This document shows, one piece after another, positions 34,987-43,369 of a stretch of 64,000 bases of DNA. Made by a program: the position numbers and the translations under genes. Within the stretch, counting starts at the first letter, position 1. The number at the start of each line of letters is the position of its first letter. The stretch covers positions 372,001-436,000 of the forward strand of contig NZ_JANBBE010000003.1 of assembly GCF_024648825.1 (NCBI RefSeq), in the 5' to 3' direction. Source of the DNA: Lentzea californiensis (GTDB lineage Bacteria > Actinomycetota > Actinomycetes > Mycobacteriales > Pseudonocardiaceae). The notes below the pieces were generated by a model. It saw nothing but the letters and a program-made list of their open reading frames with translations, searched no databases and was not told where the DNA came from.

Positions 34987-35002
34987 GGTAACGCCGGTTA
35001 CC
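34987..35002. promoter_or_regulatory. Palindrome upstream of secreted lipase
   Basis: GGTAAC-GCCG-GTTACC, two 6-base arms with a 4-base centre, lies 14 bases before the lipase start. It may be an operator or mRNA hairpin just upstream of the AAAGGGG ribosome-binding site. No regulator is identified. Confidence 0.35.
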
Positions 35003-35015
35003 ACAAAGGGGTCCA

Positions 35016-36149
35016 ATGATGCAGCTCCGTGCCGTGCTCGCCGCCGTCTTCCTGTTGTTCACCCTGGTCACGCCCGCCACGGCGGCCGTACCTGGGGAGC
35101 TGGTCAGCAGCCGGGAGGTGGCGTGGCACCCGGAACCGCTCAGGCTGCTACCCGCCCCGGTGAAGGCCTACGACATCCGCTACAACTCGACGACCGCGAC
35201 GGGTGCGTCCACCGTCGTGTCCGGCATGGTGCTCGTGTCGCCATTGCCCTGGAACAACGGTCCGCGGCCGATCGTGGCGTACGCGATGGGCACGCAGGGC
35301 CTGGGTGACCAGTGCGCGCCGTCGCGGCAACTGCAGAACGGCACCGAGGTCGAGATCGCGTTCCTCGCGCAGGCGATGTTCAACGGCTGGGCGGTCGCGG
35401 TGACCGACTACGAAGGCCTTGGCACGCCTGGGGATCACACGTACGCGGTGGCGCGGTCGGAGGGCCGTGCCCTGCTGGACGTGGCACGGGCGGCGAGTGG
35501 CATCCCGGGTTTGTCCGCGGGCGCGCCCATCGGCGTCTTCGGTTACTCGCAGGGCGGTCAGGCCGCATCGGCCGCCGCTGAGCAGTGGAAGTCCTACGCG
35601 CCTTCGCTCAACGTCGTCGGTGTCGCTGCCGGCGGTGTGCCGGCTGACCTGAACGCGGTCGCGAAGTTCAACGACGGCAACGCCGGATCGGGTCTCGTGT
35701 TCGCGGCGGCCGCCGGCTACGCCGCCGCCTACCCCGAACTGCCCCTGGCGTCGCTGCTCAACGCCCGCGGCAAGCAGGTCATCGACCAGATCCGCGAGGC
35801 GTGCGTCGCCGAGATCGCTTTGGTGGCACCGTTCACGCGCCTCAACGCGCTGACGACCACGCCGGACGTCATCCAGAACCCGTTGTGGCAGCAGAGGTTG
35901 AAGGAGAACACGCTCGGCTCGGTCAAGCCCGCCGCGCCCGTCTACCTCTACCACGGCGGGCTGGACGAGCTGATCCCGTTCGGCGTCGGGCAGAAGCTGC
36001 GTTCGCAGTGGTGCTCGCTGGGCGCCGACGTGCAGTGGACCCCGTTGCCGCTGCTCGGGCACGTCACCGCCGTCAGCGCGTGGGGTTCGAACGCGTTGCT
36101 GTGGCTCGGTGACCGCTTCGCCGGGAAGTCCACGCGTCCTAACTGCTGA
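35016..36149 (+). CDS. Secretory lipase-family hydrolase
   Basis: A 377-residue exported alpha/beta-hydrolase. Signal peptide ends near TPATAA. The mature protein has YDIRYNSTTATGASTVVSGMVLVS, YAMGTQGLGDQCAPS, nucleophile Ser178 in GVFGYSQGGQAA, YLYHGGLDELIPFGVGQKL (Asp region) and LLGHVTAV (His). Cys at QCAPS, EACVAE, WCSLG and the final NC may form disulfides. The family (fungal-type secretory lipase/LIP) cleaves triacylglycerols or wax-like esters. Both ATG 35016 and 35019 are possible starts. Its end overlaps the convergent membrane gene by 11 bases. Confidence 0.88.
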   Translation: MMQLRAVLAAVFLLFTLVTPATAAVPGELVSSREVAWHPEPLRLLPAPVKAYDIRYNSTTATGASTVVSGMVLVSPLPWNNGPRPIVAYAMGTQGLGDQCAPSRQLQNGTEVEIAFLAQAMFNGWAVAVTDYEGLGTPGDHTYAVARSEGRALLDVARAASGIPGLSAGAPIGVFGYSQGGQAASAAAEQWKSYAPSLNVVGVAAGGVPADLNAVAKFNDGNAGSGLVFAAAAGYAAAYPELPLASLLNARGKQVIDQIREACVAEIALVAPFTRLNALTTTPDVIQNPLWQQRLKENTLGSVKPAAPVYLYHGGLDELIPFGVGQKLRSQWCSLGADVQWTPLPLLGHVTAVSAWGSNALLWLGDRFAGKSTRPNC

Positions 36150-36531
36150 TCACCGCGGCGGCGAGGGCCGGGAACCAGGCCAGTGGCGAGAGCGCGGCGT
36201 GCACCAGCGGGAGCGGCCTCTTCACCAGGGACGTCATCGCCCGGAAGTAGACGATGCCCCGCGCGCCGGGGTTGCTCCTGCGCCAGCCCTTCACCATCAG
36301 GGTGTCCCCGAGGGTGAGGTGCAGCGTCAGCACGGCGAACCCGGTCCACGCCAGCAGCGCCGAACCCGTGGCCACGAAGGCGATCCAGACGCCGAGGCCG
36401 GCCACTGAGGTGACGAGGTGGTAATAGGCGAGGGCCGGTACCCGTCTTCGCGCCCGGAGGAGGCGCAGGAGCAGTGCGAAACCGATCGCGGTGTTGACGA
36501 TCCAGGCGATCAGGGCGATGGCAGCGGTCAT
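36139..36531 (-). CDS. Small four-helix membrane protein of unknown function
   Basis: A 130-residue protein with four hydrophobic helices: IALIAWIVNTAIGFALLL, ALAYYHLVTSVAGLGVWIAFVA, LAWTGFAVLTLHLTLGDTLM and LPLVHAALSPLAWFPALAAAV. Basic loops (RARRR, KGWRRS) suggest cytoplasmic faces. I do not recognise a family with certainty. It is divergent from the TetR gene at 36588, and the two palindromes between them suggest it is that regulator's target. Confidence 0.75.
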   Translation of the reverse strand: MTAAIALIAWIVNTAIGFALLLRLLRARRRVPALAYYHLVTSVAGLGVWIAFVATGSALLAWTGFAVLTLHLTLGDTLMVKGWRRSNPGARGIVYFRAMTSLVKRPLPLVHAALSPLAWFPALAAAVISS

Positions 36532-36542
36532 GGATCGACGGT

Positions 36543-36578
36543 ACTACGTTCGTAGTGTTCGGTCACTACGTTTATAGT
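36543..36578. promoter_or_regulatory. Paired TetR-type operators in a divergent promoter
   Basis: ACTACGTTCGTAGT (36543-36556) is a perfect 6-2-6 palindrome. ACTACGTTTATAGT (36565-36578) repeats it imperfectly 22 bases later, two helical turns, on the same face of DNA. They fill the space between the membrane gene (minus) and the TetR gene (plus, start 36588), a classic self-repressing arrangement. Confidence 0.65.
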
Positions 36579-36587
36579 AGACCCGTG

Positions 36588-37145
36588 ATGTCGAACCGGG
36601 ACCGCGCTCTCGCCGCCGCCGTCGAGCTCCTGGGCACCGAAGGTCTGCGAGGCCTCACCCACGCCCGCGTGGACGATCGCGCCGACCTGCCGAAGGGCTC
36701 CACGTCGAACTACTTCCGCAGCCGTGCCGCGCTGCTCGACGGCGTCGTCGACTGGATGGTGCGCAAGGAGGTCCCGCAGGTCGAGACGACGCTCAAGCCG
36801 GCGTCACCGGAGGACCTGGTCGACGAGCTGTGCCGGCTCTACGAGTTCATGACGGGCCCGAACGCCGTCACGGTCACGGCCCGCATGGTGCTGTGGGTGG
36901 AGGCCGCGACCAACCCCCAGGTGCGGCAGGCGTTGTTGCGAGGCCGGGCCACGATGGCGTCGATGCTGGTCCCGGCTCTCGCCGGTCTCGGCGCGCGCGA
37001 CCCGCTGGCGGCCTCGGACACGCTCGGGGCCTGTGTGCAGGGCCTGTTCCTCCAGCAGCTCGGGCGAGGCGAGGCGATCGATCCCCGGCCACTGGTCGAG
37101 ATCATCGTCCGAGGTGCTCTGGCGGGAACCGCTTCCGGAACGTGA
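36588..37145 (+). CDS. TetR-family transcriptional regulator
   Basis: A 185-residue regulator. DNA-binding helices: RDRALAAAVELLGTEGLRGLTHARVDDRADLPKGSTSNYFRSRAALL. The ligand domain (residues 60-185) has VTVTARMVLWVEAATNPQVRQALL and LGACVQGLFLQQLGRGE. ATG 36588 is preferred over the longer frame from 36555, which would run through the operators. It likely represses itself and the divergent membrane protein. The end overlaps the convergent DUF3291 gene by 44 bases. Confidence 0.88.
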   Translation: MSNRDRALAAAVELLGTEGLRGLTHARVDDRADLPKGSTSNYFRSRAALLDGVVDWMVRKEVPQVETTLKPASPEDLVDELCRLYEFMTGPNAVTVTARMVLWVEAATNPQVRQALLRGRATMASMLVPALAGLGARDPLAASDTLGACVQGLFLQQLGRGEAIDPRPLVEIIVRGALAGTASGT

Positions 37146-37560
37146 AGCCCTCCGGCGTCGGCCCCCGTTCCTTGACCAGGTCGAGTTTCGCGAGGCCCTC
37201 CTCGGTCGTGGGACGGTGTCCGGCGGGCACCCACCACATCACGTCCAGCACGCTCTCGGGGTCGAACCACTGCTTGGTGCGCTTGACCGCTTCGAGGTGC
37301 ACGCCGCTGAACGCGAAGGCCCACAACGCCTCGACGGACTCCCAGACGCTGAGGTTGTAGGCCTCCCGCATCGGGTCGCGGCCCAGCCGGCTCAGGTCGT
37401 CCGCCATCCGCCCGGAACTCGGCCGCCAGACGAAACCGGGAGCCTGCTCCGCGAGGTCGTTGATCGCGTCGATCCTGCTCGTGAACCCGCGCATCCTCCA
37501 GTGGTCGAAGGCCCACCGCCCGGTCGAGTTGTTGGCCTGTGCCAGGTGGAAGGCTCCCAT
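37102..37560 (-). CDS. DUF3291-type protein
   Basis: A 152-residue soluble protein: MGAFHLAQANNSTG, GFVWRPSSGRMADDLSRLGRDPMREAYNLSVWESVEALWAFAFSG, TKQWFDPESVLDVMWWVPAGHRPTTEEGLAKLDLV. Trp/Tyr-rich pattern and the order AQ.N...W.S...L..F.f...H match DUF3291, a dimeric alpha-beta barrel-like family of unknown role. The start ATG at 37560 removes nine unlikely residues. It is divergent from the hydroxyacid dehydrogenase with a 25-base gap. Confidence 0.8.
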   Translation of the reverse strand: MGAFHLAQANNSTGRWAFDHWRMRGFTSRIDAINDLAEQAPGFVWRPSSGRMADDLSRLGRDPMREAYNLSVWESVEALWAFAFSGVHLEAVKRTKQWFDPESVLDVMWWVPAGHRPTTEEGLAKLDLVKERGPTPEGFTFRKRFPPEHLGR

Positions 37561-37585
37561 CCGCCTACTCTGACATGATCGGCCC

Positions 37586-38527
37586 ATGCGGTGTGTGGTG
37601 CTCGACGACTACCAGGGCGTGGCCCTCGCGAACGCCGACTGGTCCGGCCTGGACGTGACGGTGCTGCGCGAGCACCTGGACGATCCGGCCGCGGAACTGG
37701 CCGAGGCGGAGTGCGTCGTGATCATGCGCGAGCGGACCCCGTTCACGGCGTCGTTGTTCGCGCGGCTGCCCAGGTTGCGGCTGCTGATCACCAGCGGCAT
37801 GCGCAACGCGGCGATCGACCTGGACGCCGCTCGCGAGCACGGCGTGACGGTCTGCGGCACCGGCAGCGCCAAGACCCCGCCGGCCGAGCTGACCTGGGCG
37901 TTGATCCTCGGCCTCGCCCGCCACCTGGCAGTGGAGAACGCGGCCTTCCACGCCGGCGGGCCCTGGCAGAGCACCGTCGGCGTCGACCTGGCCGGGAGCA
38001 CCCTCGGCCTGCTCGGGTTCGGTCACCTCGGCAAGGCCGTCGCGCGCGTCGGCAAGGCGTTCGGGATGGACGTCGTCGCCTGGAGTCCCAACCTGACCGC
38101 TGAGCGCACCGGCGCCGAGGGCGTCCGGCTGGCCACGGGACTGCACGACCTGCTGGCGCAGAGCGACTTCGCGTCCGTCCACCTCGTACTCGGCGACCGC
38201 AGCCGCGGCCTGGTCGACGCGGCCGCGCTCGCGCGCATGAAACCGAGCGCGTTCCTGATCAACACCTCGCGCGCCGCCATCGTGGACCAGGCCGCGCTCC
38301 TCGAGGCGTTGCGCGGCAACAAGATCGCGGGTGCGGGCCTCGACGTCTTCGAGACCGAGCCGCTGCCCGTCCCGCACGAGCTGCGGACGTTGCCGAACGT
38401 GCTCGCGACCCCGCACCTGGGGTACGTCACCGCCTCGAACTACCGCACGTACTTCCGCGAGGCGGTCGAGGACGTCCACGCGTTCCTCAACGGTGCGCCC
38501 GTCCGGGTGCTGACCTCGACCGTGTAG
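37586..38527 (+). CDS. D-2-hydroxyacid dehydrogenase family protein
   Basis: A 313-residue NAD-dependent oxidoreductase of the 2-hydroxyacid dehydrogenase family. NAD-binding GLLGFGHLGKAVARVGKAFGMDVVAWSPN (residues about 142-170), catalytic Arg in FLINTSRAAIVDQAALLEAL, Glu in LDVFETEPLP and His in LATPHLGYVT. Members interconvert 2-keto acids and D-2-hydroxyacids; the exact substrate is unknown. The catalytic triad is complete and the length is standard. Confidence 0.92.
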   Translation: MRCVVLDDYQGVALANADWSGLDVTVLREHLDDPAAELAEAECVVIMRERTPFTASLFARLPRLRLLITSGMRNAAIDLDAAREHGVTVCGTGSAKTPPAELTWALILGLARHLAVENAAFHAGGPWQSTVGVDLAGSTLGLLGFGHLGKAVARVGKAFGMDVVAWSPNLTAERTGAEGVRLATGLHDLLAQSDFASVHLVLGDRSRGLVDAAALARMKPSAFLINTSRAAIVDQAALLEALRGNKIAGAGLDVFETEPLPVPHELRTLPNVLATPHLGYVTASNYRTYFREAVEDVHAFLNGAPVRVLTSTV

Positions 38528-38569
38528 CGGCTGCGGACGTTCAGGCGATGGACCAGCAGGAGGTCCACC

Positions 38570-39430
38570 ATGGACGACACCAGGCTGGTCGTGGTCACCG
38601 GGGCGACAGGGCGCCAGGGCGGCTCGGTCGCACGTCACCTGCTCGCGGCCGGCTGGCGGGTGCGAGCGCTGACCCGCGACCCCTCGTCACCCGCGGCGGG
38701 GCGGCTCGCCTCGGCGGGTGCCGAGGTGGTGCGCGGGGACGTGGCGTCCGCCGACTCGCTGCGCCCCGCCTTCGCGGGCGCGTACGGGGTGTTCAGCGTC
38801 CAGAACCCGATGACCAGCGGCCTCGACGAGGAGGTCCAGCAGGGCCGCGCGGTCGGTGACGCCGCGGCTTCGAAGGGCGTGCGGCACGTCGTGTACGCCT
38901 CGGCGGGGCCGGGTGTGCCGGGAACCGGTGTGCGGCAGTGGGAGAACAAACTGGAGGTCCAGGCCCACCTGAAGTCGCTGGGCCTGCCGCTGACCGTCCT
39001 GCGGCCGATGGCGTTCATGGAACTGATGTCCGACAAGGACTTCTACCCGGCCGTGTCCATGTGGCACCTGATGCCGAAGCTGATCGGCGCGGACCGGCCG
39101 TTGCTCTGGTTCTCGGCCGACGACGTCGGCGCCGTGGCGGCCAGGGTGTTCGCGGAGCCGGACCGGTTCGTGGGTGCGGATCTGCCGCTGTGCGCGGACG
39201 TGCGAAGCGTCGACGAGTGCCGTGCGCTCTGGCGGGAGACTCGTGGTCGTGCGCCGCGGGGTTTCCCGATGCCGGTCTGGATGTTCCACAGGTTCGTCGG
39301 CGACGACCTGACGAGGATGTGGCGATGGCTGCGCACGCATCCCGTCGCGTACGACCTCGACGCCACGAGGGCGATCGTGCCGTCCGCACGCACAGTTCGC
39401 GAGTGGCTGGTGCAGCGAACCTACCCGTAG
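38570..39430 (+). CDS. NmrA-like NAD(P)-binding protein (atypical SDR)
   Basis: A 286-residue protein with the NmrA/HSCARG Rossmann start VVTGATGRQGGSVARHLLAAGWRVRALTRDP and the segment VRGDVASADSLRPAFAGAYGVFSVQNP. VRHVVYASAGPG follows, then the C-terminal VLRPMAFMELMSD. The active-site Tyr-Lys of classical SDRs is absent, as usual for NmrA types, which often sense the NADP(H) ratio. Tandem with the SRPBCC gene 13 bases downstream of its stop; the ribosome-binding site is AGGAGG before ATG 38570. Confidence 0.88.
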   Translation: MDDTRLVVVTGATGRQGGSVARHLLAAGWRVRALTRDPSSPAAGRLASAGAEVVRGDVASADSLRPAFAGAYGVFSVQNPMTSGLDEEVQQGRAVGDAAASKGVRHVVYASAGPGVPGTGVRQWENKLEVQAHLKSLGLPLTVLRPMAFMELMSDKDFYPAVSMWHLMPKLIGADRPLLWFSADDVGAVAARVFAEPDRFVGADLPLCADVRSVDECRALWRETRGRAPRGFPMPVWMFHRFVGDDLTRMWRWLRTHPVAYDLDATRAIVPSARTVREWLVQRTYP

Positions 39431-39443
39431 TAAGTTCGGCCTC

Positions 39444-39899
39444 ATGACGCCGGACGCTTCCGCTCACATCGACGTTGCCGCCTCACCGCAGCGGGTGTTC
39501 GAGCTGGTCAGCGACCTCCGTGGGCTCAGCCGATGCGCCGAGGAGTACTCCGGCGGCAAGTGGCTGAACGCCGCCGGCCCGCGGGTCGGTGCGCGGTTCC
39601 GCGGCGTCAACAAGCGCGGCTGGCGGATCTGGCCGACGACCTCCACGGTGACCGACTGCTCCGCGACGAGGTTCGCGTTCGAGGTGAAGTCGCTGGGGAT
39701 GGCCGTGTCGCGCTGGCAGTACGACATCGAGGAGACCGGCGAGGGCTGCCGCATCACCGAGTCGACGTGGGACCGCAGGCCAGGCTGGTACGTGCCGATC
39801 ACGCGGCTGGCGACCGGTGTGGGCAACCGCGCCGTGACGAACCAGCGCAACATCGAGGCGACGCTGCAGCGGCTGAAGCGCGCTGTCGAGTCCGTCTGA
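39444..39899 (+). CDS. SRPBCC (START-like) family protein
   Basis: A 151-residue helix-grip protein: AHIDVAASPQRVFELVSDLRGLSRCAEEYSGGKWLNAAGPRVGARFRGVNKRGWRIWPTTSTV, FAFEVKSLGMAVSRWQYDIEE, RITESTWDRRPGWYVPITR. This is the pattern of polyketide cyclase/dehydrase-like or lipid-binding SRPBCC proteins of standard length. A role in ligand binding is likely; catalysis cannot be claimed. Confidence 0.87.
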   Translation: MTPDASAHIDVAASPQRVFELVSDLRGLSRCAEEYSGGKWLNAAGPRVGARFRGVNKRGWRIWPTTSTVTDCSATRFAFEVKSLGMAVSRWQYDIEETGEGCRITESTWDRRPGWYVPITRLATGVGNRAVTNQRNIEATLQRLKRAVESV

Positions 39900-39915
39900 C
39901 AACCAGACAGAACCA

Positions 39916-40113
39916 CTCGTCGAGGAGGAACTGGCCACCTGTCCGGCGGCTCACGCGGACAACGCTTACGGCGACTGCAAGAACGTCACCGCGCACGGCC
40001 AACGCCTGCACGAACTGATTCTGCGGATTGTGGGCAATGACGCGGTGCTGCAGTCCTTTTCGAAGATCCGCTGCCATCTGATGGCGTGGACCCGGCTGCT
40101 CGACCGGATGTAG
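39916..40113 (+). pseudogene. Possible C-terminal fragment of a GntR/FCD-type regulator
   Basis: An open stretch without a start codon reads LVEEELATCPAAHADN..., RLHELILRIVGNDAVLQSFSKIRCHLMAWTRLLDRM, then TAG. The HELIL...GND..L pattern resembles the FCD ligand domain of GntR regulators, so this may be the tail of a lost gene. The rest of the 437-base gap (39900-40336) is relatively A/T-rich before 40260 and holds only the promoter region of the next gene. Confidence 0.3.
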
Positions 40114-40336
40114 GCGCAGTGGGCTTTCGCCGGCGGTGCGGACCACCGCTCCCACTGGTATCACCCGCGAAATCGCTCGCCCACTCCCGAAACCGAGTCT
40201 GACCAGCAAGATCACCACGGCCGCGAAAACCTTAAAGGCATTTAAAAACAACAAGGTCCAGGCCGTTTTGAACCCCGTCCGTGACCTCCCCGTAGTCATC
40301 GGTACAACACCGTTCGACCCCCCGAGGAGACACAGA

Positions 40337-41191
40337 ATGGGCGCTCGACACCGCAAGCCCGCCATGATCGGCGCGGGCGCCGTGCTGGCGATCGCTGCTG
40401 TCGCCGGTGGCATCTTCGCCTTCAGCGGCACCAACTCGAACGCGGCTGAGGACTGCGGCGGGCTGGACACCGCCCTGCAGAACAACCTGAACTTCATCGC
40501 CGGTCAGCAGGCGAACCCCGACGCGCAGTCGGACGCTCGCATCCAGAACCGCCAGCAGGTCGTGAGCCTCATCAACCAACGGCGTGCGGCGGCCGGATGC
40601 GGCAACAACGTCCAGGCCAAGCCCGAAGCCGGGCAGGCCGCCACGTCCGGTGAGGACTGCGGCGGGCTGGACAAGGCGTTGCAGAACAACCTGAGCTTCA
40701 TCGCGGGCCAGAAGTCCAGCCCGGACTCGCAGTCCGAGGCGCGCATCGCGAACCGGCGGGCCGTGGTCGACCTCATCCAGCAGCGACGCAAGGCGGCGGG
40801 CTGCAAGGGTGACGGTGGCGCGGCCGAGGCCGGCCAGGGCAACGCGAACCAGGGCAACGCCGGCAACCAGCCCACCGCCCAGCCCACCGCCCAGCCGACC
40901 CAGCAGCCCGACGCGAACCAGGGCAACGGCAACGGCGCTGCCGGCCAGCAGGTCTGCAACGGCTCGACCGTCACGCTGTCCGGTGAGGGTGGAGCCCCCG
41001 CCGCGTCCAGCGGCACGTTCCCGATCGGCACCACGCTCAAGGTGACGAACCTCGACAACAACAAGTCGACGACCGTCAAGGTGGCGTCGGCCTCCGGCAG
41101 CTGTGCGCTGCTGAACAACGCGGCCTTCGAACAGGTCCGCGAGCCGGGCAAGTTCCTGATCCGCAACGCGCGGATCGAGAAGATCGGCTGA
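40337..41191 (+). CDS. Exported protein with two cysteine-flanked helical repeats
   Basis: A 284-residue protein. An N-terminal transmembrane or signal segment (PAMIGAGAVLAIAAVAGGIFAFSG) is followed by two near-identical repeats of about 47 residues, each EDCGGLD.ALQNNL.FIAGQ...PD.QS.ARI.NR..VV.LI.QRR.AAGC, bounded by Cys. Next comes a low-complexity Gln/Pro/Asn linker (ANQGNAGNQPTAQPTAQPT). A Cys-containing beta-rich C-terminal region follows (QVCNGSTVTLSG ... TTLKVTNLDNNKSTTVKVAS), resembling a 3D/double-psi barrel (rare lipoprotein A-like). Family unknown. ATG 40337 is chosen because the signal begins there, despite an open frame from 40136. Confidence 0.8.
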   Translation: MGARHRKPAMIGAGAVLAIAAVAGGIFAFSGTNSNAAEDCGGLDTALQNNLNFIAGQQANPDAQSDARIQNRQQVVSLINQRRAAAGCGNNVQAKPEAGQAATSGEDCGGLDKALQNNLSFIAGQKSSPDSQSEARIANRRAVVDLIQQRRKAAGCKGDGGAAEAGQGNANQGNAGNQPTAQPTAQPTQQPDANQGNGNGAAGQQVCNGSTVTLSGEGGAPAASSGTFPIGTTLKVTNLDNNKSTTVKVASASGSCALLNNAAFEQVREPGKFLIRNARIEKIG

Positions 41192-41221
41192 TCTGTCCAC
41201 ATCGGACAGCGCGTCACGACG

Positions 41222-41259
41222 GCCGGGTGTTCCCTTCAAGGCGCGGGGGAACACCCGGC
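41222..41259 (+). terminator. Strong terminator hairpin
   Basis: GCCGGGTGTTCCC (41222-41234) pairs perfectly with GGGAACACCCGGC (41247-41259) around a 12-base loop, 31 bases after the preceding stop; T-rich GTTGCG follows. A convincing end for the exported-repeat gene. Confidence 0.75.
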
Positions 41260-41321
41260 TGTTGCGCGGTCACCGGGAATAGTCTGGTCAGGCGTCCGCC
41301 AGTGGTGAAACCTTGGGCGTC

Positions 41322-42530
41322 GTGACGGAGAAAGCAACGGCGCCATCTGTCCTGCGGAACGTGGCCTTCCTGCGGTTGTGGACCGGCACGACCGTGTCGG
41401 GACTCGCGATGTGGGCCCTGCCGTTCGTGCTCGGCCTGGCCGTTCTCGAACGGTCGATCACCGCCGTCGAGCTCGGCGTCGTCCTCGCCACCAGAACCGT
41501 CGGTTTCCTGGTGGCGGTACCCGTGGCCGGTGTGCTCGCCGATCGTCACGCACGGCGCACCGTGGTCTTCTGGTCGTGCCTCACCGGCGCGGTCATGACA
41601 CCCGTGATCGCGCTCGGCATGGGCAGGTCGCTGGTGCTCATGGCCGCCGCGGCCGCGATCGTCGGTGCCGGTCAGGGCGGCTGCCGGCCCGCGTTCCAGG
41701 CGATGGTGGCCGAGGTGGTGCCCGAGTCGGGGCGGCAGCAGGCCAACGCGGCGACGACCGTCGCCATCAGGGTGACCACCCTGGCCGCCCCGAGCCTCAC
41801 CGCTCTCGCCGCCCTCCTGCTCGACGCCCAGGCGCTGCTGATCATCACCGCCGTGCTCTGGCTGGTCGCCGCGTTCGTTGTCCCCAAGGGCACCAGGGCA
41901 CCGGATCGCGCCACCGCCCAGGTCAGCTTCGCGGCCGACTTCCTCGAAGGCCTGAACGAGGCGCGCCGGCATCCGTGGCTGCTCTCCGGACTCGGCGCGC
42001 TGACCGCGATGGTCGCCTTCGGCTACTCCGCCACGGCCGTCCTGCTGCCGGTGGTGAGCCGCGACCGCTACGACACGGAGGCGGTGCTGGTGGCCGCCAC
42101 GACCGCGTACACCCTCGGTGCGCTCGCGGGAGCCGCGCTGATGGGCCGCTGGCGCCCGAAGACGCCGGGATGGGCCGCACTGGCCGGAATGGCCTGCTAC
42201 GGCCTGGTCCCGCTGGCCTTGCTGCTGCCGGTGCACTGGGTCGTGCTGATCGCCGTGTACGTCGTCGGCGGTATCGGGATCGAGCTGTTCAACATCCCGT
42301 GGTTCACCGCGATCCAGCGGGAGGTCGAGCCGGGCAAGCTCGCCCGCGTCTCCTCGCTCGACTTCCTGCTCTCCTTCGGCCTCTCGCCGGTCGCCCTGGC
42401 CTTCATCGCACCGGCCATCGACCACTTCGGGGCCGGCGTCGTGCTGGGCGGCTGCGCGCTCATCTGCTTCGCCGCCCCCGCGGCCGCCGCACTGGTCCCC
42501 AGCTCCAGGGGCTTCACCAGGTCCAGCTGA
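41322..42530 (+). CDS. MFS transporter (enterobactin-exporter-like)
   Basis: A 402-residue major facilitator with about 12 hydrophobic helices. The N-terminus FLRLWTGTTVSGLAMWALPF and motif A-like VAGVLADRHARRTVVFWS after helix 2 are typical of DHA3-type drug or siderophore exporters. GAGQGGCRPAFQAMVAEVVPES is the conserved helix 4-5 segment. The GTG at 41322 is used as start; a TTG nine bases upstream is also in frame. Substrate unknown. The C-terminus overlaps the convergent HTH gene by 17 bases. Confidence 0.88.
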   Translation: MTEKATAPSVLRNVAFLRLWTGTTVSGLAMWALPFVLGLAVLERSITAVELGVVLATRTVGFLVAVPVAGVLADRHARRTVVFWSCLTGAVMTPVIALGMGRSLVLMAAAAAIVGAGQGGCRPAFQAMVAEVVPESGRQQANAATTVAIRVTTLAAPSLTALAALLLDAQALLIITAVLWLVAAFVVPKGTRAPDRATAQVSFAADFLEGLNEARRHPWLLSGLGALTAMVAFGYSATAVLLPVVSRDRYDTEAVLVAATTAYTLGALAGAALMGRWRPKTPGWAALAGMACYGLVPLALLLPVHWVVLIAVYVVGGIGIELFNIPWFTAIQREVEPGKLARVSSLDFLLSFGLSPVALAFIAPAIDHFGAGVVLGGCALICFAAPAAAALVPSSRGFTRSS

Positions 42531-43368
42531 AGCCGCGCACGCCTGGCTGCACGTCCAGCGCCACGTCCAGCAACGTGTGGCCGGGCGCCACCGCGGACCC
42601 GTCCGCGAGCTGGACCACGGAACGGGGAGCGGTGCCCTCGAACGTCACCTCCAGCACGTACTCCCGTGTCGGCAGCCGGAACTTGCGCTCGTAGTTCGTC
42701 GCGGGTGGACACGGGTCCTGGTTCACCAGCTCGTGCTCGATCACGACGCTCTCGCCCTTGCGCAACGGCCGCTCGAACAGCAGCTCCGCGACCAGCAGCC
42801 CCTCGGCCGGCTCGCGGACCACCTGGCCGACCGTGCAGTTCTTGAGGGCGCTGACCAGTGGCAACGGCCGGTCGTGGTCGTCGATGTGCATGATCACGAC
42901 CCACCGGTCCGGCCCGGTCATCGACGCCGACAGCACCTGCCGCGACCGGAAGACCCGCTCGGTGCGGTCGGCCCCGATCGTCACGAAGTCCTGCTGGCTC
43001 ACGCGCAGGAGCTGGTCGTCCCACTGCGTGTCGAGGCCGTTCAGCGCGTGCTCGACGGGCGTCTGCGGGGACCAGAACGCGGACATCGGCGCCGGGGCGT
43101 TGCGCAGCCAGCGGCCACGCGGACGCGGCGGCCCCAGCAGTTCCGACAGGTGGCCCGGCGGCAGTTGCAGGATGTGTTCCAGGTGGACGACGGCCTGCAG
43201 CGACTTCTGCCGCTCGGGGCGGCTGCGACCCGTCTGCCAGTAGCTCAGCGTCGCCATCGAGACGGACACGCCGTTCTGGGAGAGGTGCTCACGCAGGCGC
43301 TCCAGACCGAGACCGCGATTCGTGATCGCCGTCCGGAGCGCCTGCGCGAACTCGTCCACGCTGGTCAC
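42514..43368 (-). CDS. XRE-type HTH regulator linked to the giant gene
   Basis: A 284-residue protein. Residues 1-60 form a Cro/C1-like helix-turn-helix (FAQALRTAITNRGLGLERLREHLSQNGVSVSMATLSYWQTGRSRPER). The remainder (residues 100-284) is beta-rich, RVFRSRQVLSASMTGPDRWVVIMHIDDHD, VGQVVREPAEGLLVAELLFERPLRKGESVVIEHELVNQDP, and resembles no enzyme I can name. Such HTH-plus-long-beta proteins occur widely in actinomycetes. GTG at 43368 lies one base after the giant gene's TAG, so the two are translationally linked and the regulator probably controls the giant gene. Confidence 0.8.
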   Translation of the reverse strand: MTSVDEFAQALRTAITNRGLGLERLREHLSQNGVSVSMATLSYWQTGRSRPERQKSLQAVVHLEHILQLPPGHLSELLGPPRPRGRWLRNAPAPMSAFWSPQTPVEHALNGLDTQWDDQLLRVSQQDFVTIGADRTERVFRSRQVLSASMTGPDRWVVIMHIDDHDRPLPLVSALKNCTVGQVVREPAEGLLVAELLFERPLRKGESVVIEHELVNQDPCPPATNYERKFRLPTREYVLEVTFEGTAPRSVVQLADGSAVAPGHTLLDVALDVQPGVRGFSWTW

Positions 43369-43369
43369 G

